Below are positions 59,571 through 64,000 of a stretch of DNA of 64,000 bases, piece after piece. The notes under the pieces were generated by a model. The model searched no databases, had not been told where the DNA came from, and worked only from the letters and a program-made list of their open reading frames with translations. A program made the position numbers and the translations under genes. Source of the DNA: Embleya hyalina (GTDB lineage: Bacteria; Actinomycetota; Actinomycetes; Streptomycetales; Streptomycetaceae); the NCBI RefSeq assembly GCF_003967355.1, contig NZ_BIFH01000014.1, forward strand, positions 1 to 64,000, written 5' to 3'. Each line of letters opens with the position of its first letter. Position 1 is the stretch's first letter.

Positions 59571-61349
59571 TCACCCGTCCAGCAGCGTCGTGGGGATGTC
59601 GGTGTGGCGGGACCGCACGTACTCGCCCAGGCCCTTGGCCTGCGGATCGGGGCGGGTCGAGGAGCCGACGCCCTCGCCGAGCAGGCCGGTGATCACGAAG
59701 TTCACCGCGCGCAGGTTGTCGAACACGTGGCGTTCGATCGGCAGGTCGGCCGCCTCCGGCAGCAGTTCGCGCAGCCGATCGACGGTCAGGTGTACGCGAA
59801 GCCAGCGATACGAGGCGTCGTCGCGGGTCCACAGGCCGAGGTTGGCGTCGCCGCCCTTGTCGCCGGAGCGGGCGCCGCAGACCAGGCCGAGGGGGGCTCG
59901 GCGGGTGGGGGCCGGCGGGCGGGCGGGCCGGCCGGGCGGGTCGGGGCGTGGGGGAGGGCCGGGGTCGCGGACGTCCTTCGGCGGCGCGGCGGTGGGTTCC
60001 GGTGGCGGGATGGGGCGGGCGGTGCCGTCGGGAAGCACCACGGTGTGCGCGACCTCGCCCGCCGGGATCCACGCGGCGCGGAAGACGGCGTAGGCGGTCT
60101 CGGCCGTGGGCGGGGTGGTGGTGTGGAAGCCGGGGTAGCCGGCCAGGGCGAGTTCGACGACCGCGCCGGAGAAGGCCCGGCCGACCCTGGTCGGGTCCGG
60201 GTCCTTGACGGTGATCCGCAGGTGCGCGCCGGCCTGCTCGTTGGTCGGCGCGTCGGGGCGGTCGTAGCGGAGCAGCCGCACGTCCACCTCGGCGAAGCGG
60301 TCCCGGCCGCCGAGCGCGTCGAACACCATGCGCTCGGCGTGCGCGGCCTTGGCCTCGATGTCCAGGCCGGTGAGGACCATCGTCATGGTGTTGCGGTAGC
60401 CGCCGAGTTCGTTGACCCCGACCTTGAGAGTGGGCGGCGGGGGCAGGCCCCGGACGCCCTGGATCCGGACCCGGTCGGGGCCGGCGGGACCGATCCGGAT
60501 GGTGTCGAAGCGGGCCACCGCGTCGGGGTTGGCGTAGGCGGGGCCGCCGATCTCGTACAGGAGTTGGGCGGTGACCGTGCCGATCGAGACGGTGCCGCCG
60601 GTGCCGCGATGTTTGGTGATCACCGACGAGCCGTCGGCGGCCACCTCGGCGATCGGGAAGCCGGGGCGACGGGTGTCCAGGGCGAAGTCGGCGGTGCGGC
60701 CGGGGCGTTGCCGTCGCGGGGGCTCGTCGAGGAAGGGGTAGTTGCCGCCGGTGGCCTGCGGGCCGCACTCGATCACGTGGCCCGCGACGATCGCGCCGGC
60801 GATGCGGTCGTGGTCGGTGCGCCGCCAACCGTGCCACCACGCGGCGGGGCCGACCACCAGGGACGCGTCGGTCACGCGCGGGCAGACCACGATGTCGGCG
60901 CCCTCGGCCAGCGCCTCGGCGATGCCCCAGCCGCCGAGGTAGGCGTTGGCCGTCACGGCGCGCGGGCCGGCGTCGATCCGGTCCAGTACGTCGTCGCCGG
61001 TGATGTACGCGATTCTCGGGGCCAGGCCCAGGCGTTGCGCGCTCACGCGCAGCCGCTCGGCCAGGCCGGCGGGGTTGAGGCCGCCCGCGTTGGAGACCAC
61101 CCGGATGCCCCGGTCCAGACAGGTGCCCATGACCTGTTCCAGCTGGGTCACGAAGGTGCGCGCGTAGCCGGCGCTCGGGTCCTTGGCCCGGGCCTTCCAC
61201 AGGATGGACATGGTCAGTTCGGCCAGGTAGTCGCCGGTGAGCACGTCGATCGGGCCGCCCTCGACCATCTCGTGCGCGGCGGAGAGGCGATCGCCGTAGA
61301 AGCCGGAGCAGTTGGCGATCCGGATCGGGCGGCTGTCGGTCCGGCTCAT
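59571..61349 (-). CDS. AtuA-family acyclic terpene utilisation protein
   Basis: 592 aa. N-terminal AtuA domain (RIANCSGFYGDRLSAAHEMVEGGPIDVLTGDYLAELTM, SNAGGLNPAGLAE, ECGPQATGGNY) and, after a Pro-rich linker, the small C-terminal AtuA-like domain (LGLVCGARSGDKGGDANLGLW, LRAVNFVITGLLGEGV). AtuA-like proteins are essential for acyclic terpene or branched acyl-CoA degradation, though their biochemical step is still unclear. ATG overlaps the biotin-carboxylase stop (ATGA). Confidence 0.92.
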   Translation of the reverse strand: MSRTDSRPIRIANCSGFYGDRLSAAHEMVEGGPIDVLTGDYLAELTMSILWKARAKDPSAGYARTFVTQLEQVMGTCLDRGIRVVSNAGGLNPAGLAERLRVSAQRLGLAPRIAYITGDDVLDRIDAGPRAVTANAYLGGWGIAEALAEGADIVVCPRVTDASLVVGPAAWWHGWRRTDHDRIAGAIVAGHVIECGPQATGGNYPFLDEPPRRQRPGRTADFALDTRRPGFPIAEVAADGSSVITKHRGTGGTVSIGTVTAQLLYEIGGPAYANPDAVARFDTIRIGPAGPDRVRIQGVRGLPPPPTLKVGVNELGGYRNTMTMVLTGLDIEAKAAHAERMVFDALGGRDRFAEVDVRLLRYDRPDAPTNEQAGAHLRITVKDPDPTRVGRAFSGAVVELALAGYPGFHTTTPPTAETAYAVFRAAWIPAGEVAHTVVLPDGTARPIPPPEPTAAPPKDVRDPGPPPRPDPPGRPARPPAPTRRAPLGLVCGARSGDKGGDANLGLWTRDDASYRWLRVHLTVDRLRELLPEAADLPIERHVFDNLRAVNFVITGLLGEGVGSSTRPDPQAKGLGEYVRSRHTDIPTTLLDG

Positions 61350-63394
61350 CCGACCGCCTCCTCCGGCGTCCCGGCGGGCGGAACGGCGGGCGGGTCGGCC
61401 GGCTTCGTGGCGAGTCCCGCCTCCTCCTGGGGGTCGGCGGCGCGTACGACGGCCAACACCGCGCCGGCGTCCACCGCTTCGCCCGTGCCGACCGGCAGGT
61501 GGGATACCACGCCCGGGTACGGTGCGGTCACCTCGTGCTCCATCTTCATCGCCTCCACGGCCAGGACGAATTGCCCGGCCGCCACCCGTTGGCCCTCGGC
61601 GACCGCGATTCGCACCACCGTGCCCGGCATCGGCGCGAGCAGCGACCCCGCCGGTTCGGTCTCGGCCGCCACGGGCTCCGGCAGGCGCGGGAGTTCGGTC
61701 AGCACGCTCGCGCCGAGCGGGCTGTCCAGGTAGACCTTCTCGCCGACCCGGTGTACGTGGACGGTTCGGCGGATGCCGTCCGCGGTCAGCTCGACCCGAT
61801 CGGCGTGCGCGGCGTGGATCACCAGGCCCGGCAGGGGTTTTCCGTCGATCGCGACGTGGTCCGGGAGGCGGTAGGAGACGGTGGTCCGGGTATCCGGATC
61901 GGAGGTGTAGGTCACCTGCTGGTCGGCGTCGCGGACATTGCGCCAGCCGCTCGGGATCGTGGCCAACACGCCCGCCCGGGACCGGCGTTCGGCCTGTCCG
62001 GCGAGCGCCGCGGCGGCGGCGTGCACGGGCGTCGCCGAGGGGTCGGCGGCGCACAGGTCGGCGGCGGCATGCCGATCCAGGAAGCCGGTGTCTGCGGCGC
62101 CCGCGGTGAACTCGGCCGAGCGCAGCACGCCGACGAGCAGGTCGCGGTTGGTGCGTACGCCGTGCACCCGGGCCCGGGCCAGCGCGCGGGCGAGCTTGCG
62201 GCACGCCTCCTCGCGGGTCGGCGCGTACGCGATCACCTTGGCCAGGAGCGCGTCGTAGTGCACGCCGATCCGACTGCCCGTCACCACCCCGGCGTCCACC
62301 CGGATTCCGTCCCGTTCGGACTCGGCGAGTTCGAAGCGGTGCAGGGTGCCGACCGAGGGGGCGTAGTCCCGGACCGGGTCCTCCGCGTACAGCCGGGCCT
62401 CGATCGCGTGCCCGGTGCGGTGTGCCTCCGCGGGCAGCGCATGGCCCTGGGCCACCAGGAGTTGCAGCCGGACCAGATCGAGGCCGGTGGTCAGTTCGGT
62501 GACCGGGTGCTCGACCTGGAGCCTGGTGTTCACCTCCAGGAGATGGAAGGCGCCGGCGCGGTCGAGGACGAACTCGACGGTGCCCGCCCCGATATAGCCG
62601 ATCGCGCGACCGGCGGTGACCGCCGCCGCGCACAACTCGGCGCGCAACCCGGGGTCGATACCCGGCGCGGGACTCTCCTCGATCAGCTTCTGGTGTCGGC
62701 GCTGGATCGAGCAGTCCCGCTCGAACAGGGCGATCACCCGGCCGTGCGTGTCGCCGAAGATCTGTACCTCGATGTGCCGCGGATTCTCGACCAGTCGCTC
62801 CAGGAACACGGTGTCGTCGCCGAACGCGGCGGCGGCCTCGCGGCGGGCGGCGGCGACGGCGGCGGGCAGTTCGCCGGGGTCGCGAACCACGCGCATGCCC
62901 CGACCGCCGCCGCCGAACGCGGCCTTGACGAGGAGCGGGAAGCCGATGCGGGCGGCCGTTTCGACCATGGATCCGGGCGTCACGACGCCGCCCGGGAGGA
63001 CCGGGACGCCGGCCCGGCCGAGGAGGTCCTTCGCGGCGAGCTTGTCGCCCATCGCGGCGATGGTGTCCGGGGTCGGGCCGACGAAGAGCAGCCCCGCCTC
63101 GGCCGTTCGGCGGGCGAAGTCGGCGTTCTCGGAGAGGAATCCGTAGCCGGGGTGGATCGTGTCGGCGCCGGTGGTCCGGGCCGCCTCGATCAGCAGGTCG
63201 CCGCGCAGGTAGGTGTCCGCGGCGGCCGAGCCCGGCAGCCGGACCGCCTCGTCCGCCGCCGCGACGTGCGGGGAGTCGACGTCGGGATCGGCGTACACGG
63301 CCACGGTGTCGATCCCCATGGCGTGGGCGGTGCGGGCGATCCGGACGGCGATCTCGCCGCGGTTGGCGATCAACAGCCTGCGGATGAGCGGCAT
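61346..63394 (-). CDS. biotin-dependent acyl-CoA carboxylase alpha subunit
   Basis: 682 aa. Biotin-carboxylase domain (about 1-450: RRLLIANRGEIAVRIART, KAAFGGGGRGMRVV, EVNTRLQVEHPVTE) and a BCCP domain at the C-terminus with the biotinyl-Lys in EAMKMEH. With the following carboxyltransferase it carboxylates a branched or terpenoid enoyl-CoA, as in methylcrotonyl- or geranyl-CoA carboxylase. ATG 63394. The operon order ligase-dehydrogenase-AtuA-carboxylase matches Atu/Liu clusters. Confidence 0.95.
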   Translation of the reverse strand: MPLIRRLLIANRGEIAVRIARTAHAMGIDTVAVYADPDVDSPHVAAADEAVRLPGSAAADTYLRGDLLIEAARTTGADTIHPGYGFLSENADFARRTAEAGLLFVGPTPDTIAAMGDKLAAKDLLGRAGVPVLPGGVVTPGSMVETAARIGFPLLVKAAFGGGGRGMRVVRDPGELPAAVAAARREAAAAFGDDTVFLERLVENPRHIEVQIFGDTHGRVIALFERDCSIQRRHQKLIEESPAPGIDPGLRAELCAAAVTAGRAIGYIGAGTVEFVLDRAGAFHLLEVNTRLQVEHPVTELTTGLDLVRLQLLVAQGHALPAEAHRTGHAIEARLYAEDPVRDYAPSVGTLHRFELAESERDGIRVDAGVVTGSRIGVHYDALLAKVIAYAPTREEACRKLARALARARVHGVRTNRDLLVGVLRSAEFTAGAADTGFLDRHAAADLCAADPSATPVHAAAAALAGQAERRSRAGVLATIPSGWRNVRDADQQVTYTSDPDTRTTVSYRLPDHVAIDGKPLPGLVIHAAHADRVELTADGIRRTVHVHRVGEKVYLDSPLGASVLTELPRLPEPVAAETEPAGSLLAPMPGTVVRIAVAEGQRVAAGQFVLAVEAMKMEHEVTAPYPGVVSHLPVGTGEAVDAGAVLAVVRAADPQEEAGLATKPADPPAVPPAGTPEEAVG

Positions 63395-63476
63395 ACGATC
63401 CCCTCGGTGTGCGGGTGGCCGGTGGGGGTGGTCGCGGGGGCGGTCGCGCGGGTGTGGGCCTCGGCCGGGGTCGGGC

Positions 63477-64000
63477 CTACATGCGGAAGACCCCGTAGCC
63501 GGTGGTACCCGCGACCGGGGCCGAATGCGCGGCGGACAGGGCGATTCCGAGCACGGTGCGGGTGTCGCGGGGGTCGATCACCCCGTCGTCGTAGAGCCGC
63601 GCGGTGACGAAGAAGGCGTGCGACTCGCGCTCGATCTGCGCCTCGATCGCGGCGCGCCGCAGTTCGTCCACGTCCTCGTCGAAGGCGATCCCGCGAGCGG
63701 CGGCGGCCTGGCGGCCGACGATGGACAGCACGCCCGCCAGTTGCGCCGCGCCCATCACCGCGAGTCTCGCGGTCGGCCACGCGAACAGCAGGCGGGGATC
63801 GAAGGCCCGCCCGGACATCCCGTAGTTGCCCGCGCCGAAGGACGCGCCGATGTTGAGGGTCAGGTGCGGGACGGTGGAGTTGGTCACCGCGTTGATCATC
63901 TTGGCGCCGTCCTTGACGATGCCGCCCTGTTCGTACGCGGTGCCGACCATGTAGCCGGTGGTGTTCTGCAGGAACAGCAGCGGGGTGTGCGAGCGGTTGG
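63477..64000 (-). CDS. acyl-CoA carboxylase beta (carboxyltransferase) subunit, C-terminal part
   Basis: Incomplete gene: the 5' part lies beyond base 64000. The visible residues include PLLFLQNTTGYMVG, IVKDGAKMINAVTNSTVPHLTLNIGASFGAGNYGMSGRAF, FAWPTARLAVMG and EDVDELRR, all typical of the carboxyltransferase subunit of methylcrotonyl-/geranyl-CoA carboxylase (the AGNYGMSGRA segment is shared with LiuB/AtuC). Stop TAG at 63477-63479. First gene of the visible carboxylase operon. Confidence 0.94.
   Translation of the reverse strand, partial: NRSHTPLLFLQNTTGYMVGTAYEQGGIVKDGAKMINAVTNSTVPHLTLNIGASFGAGNYGMSGRAFDPRLLFAWPTARLAVMGAAQLAGVLSIVGRQAAAARGIAFDEDVDELRRAAIEAQIERESHAFFVTARLYDDGVIDPRDTRTVLGIALSAAHSAPVAGTTGYGVFRM

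Noticed and set aside
55138-64000. Secondary-metabolite (polyketide or non-ribosomal peptide) cluster
   Set aside because: The AMP-ligase and carboxylase could suggest one, but no ketosynthase, condensation or carrier-protein domain is present; the gene set fits catabolism.

Overview
The window is very GC-rich throughout, has almost no TTA codons or A/T runs, and is dense with actinomycete-type regulators (XRE/DUF5753 plus DUF397, STAS/PP2C partner-switching proteins, TetR, GntR, IclR, PadR). This fits a chromosomal segment of a streptomycete or a close relative in the Streptomycetaceae (the Streptomyces/Kitasatospora/Embleya type). The genus is an inference. I see no rRNA, tRNA, CRISPR array, integrase, transposase or prophage.

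Layout. 0.4-5.2 kb: a PTH2-like protein, then a signalling module of two STAS anti-sigma antagonists flanking a translationally coupled pair, a stand-alone B12-binding protein with a CarH-type W-x9-EH motif and a PAS-GAF-PP2C (SpoIIE-like) phosphatase. 5.4-10.8 kb: a phytanoyl-CoA dioxygenase-like oxygenase, a FadR-type GntR regulator and the divergent lactate operon lutABC with a clear operator between them. 10.8-14.4 kb: a zinc-ribbon protein, a membrane-anchored Pro/Thr-rich protein and an OmpR-type two-component system, followed by 360 bp of structured non-coding DNA ending in a strong terminator hairpin. 14.7-19.7 kb: a StyA-like flavin monooxygenase, a small exported protein, a large DExH helicase and a protein built from nine 9-residue Ser-rich repeats. 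19.8-26.6 kb: a DUF2867 protein, TetR, a degenerate acyl-CoA dehydrogenase, an ammonium transporter with Glu at the first twin-His position, an IclR regulator and a divergent luciferase-like monooxygenase.

26.9-41.2 kb is accessory in character: a DnaQ-BRCT-TerD fusion, SRPBCC protein, M50-like membrane protease, FHA protein, nitroreductase/MarR pair, PadR with two DUF1048 proteins, flavoprotein, HD phosphohydrolase, two tandem pterin-carbinolamine dehydratases, an XRE regulator with two small downstream genes, a DUF1707 membrane protein, TetR and an ATP-grasp protein. 41.3-49.6 kb: an XRE/DUF397 pair, valS, a frameshifted hydratase-like gene and an iron-controlled haem ABC importer (hmuTUV) behind two DmdR/IdeR-type boxes. 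49.7-64 kb: an HSL-family esterase, FAD monooxygenase and divergent TetR separated by a five-copy palindrome array, an amino-acid permease, a LURP-one-like protein, and a minus-strand acyl-CoA catabolic cluster (acyl-CoA synthetase, exported esterase, acyl-CoA dehydrogenase, AtuA, biotin carboxylase, carboxyltransferase) that runs off the right edge and resembles acyclic terpenoid/branched-acyl-CoA (Atu/Liu) degradation.

The observations I would follow first are: the B12 photoreceptor-like protein wired to a PP2C phosphatase and STAS proteins; the DnaQ-BRCT-TerD fusion; the nonapeptide-repeat protein; a 43-bp sequence present twice in inverted orientation 15.6 kb apart, both times between convergent genes; the five-palindrome operator array; and an AT-rich in-frame patch inside lutC.
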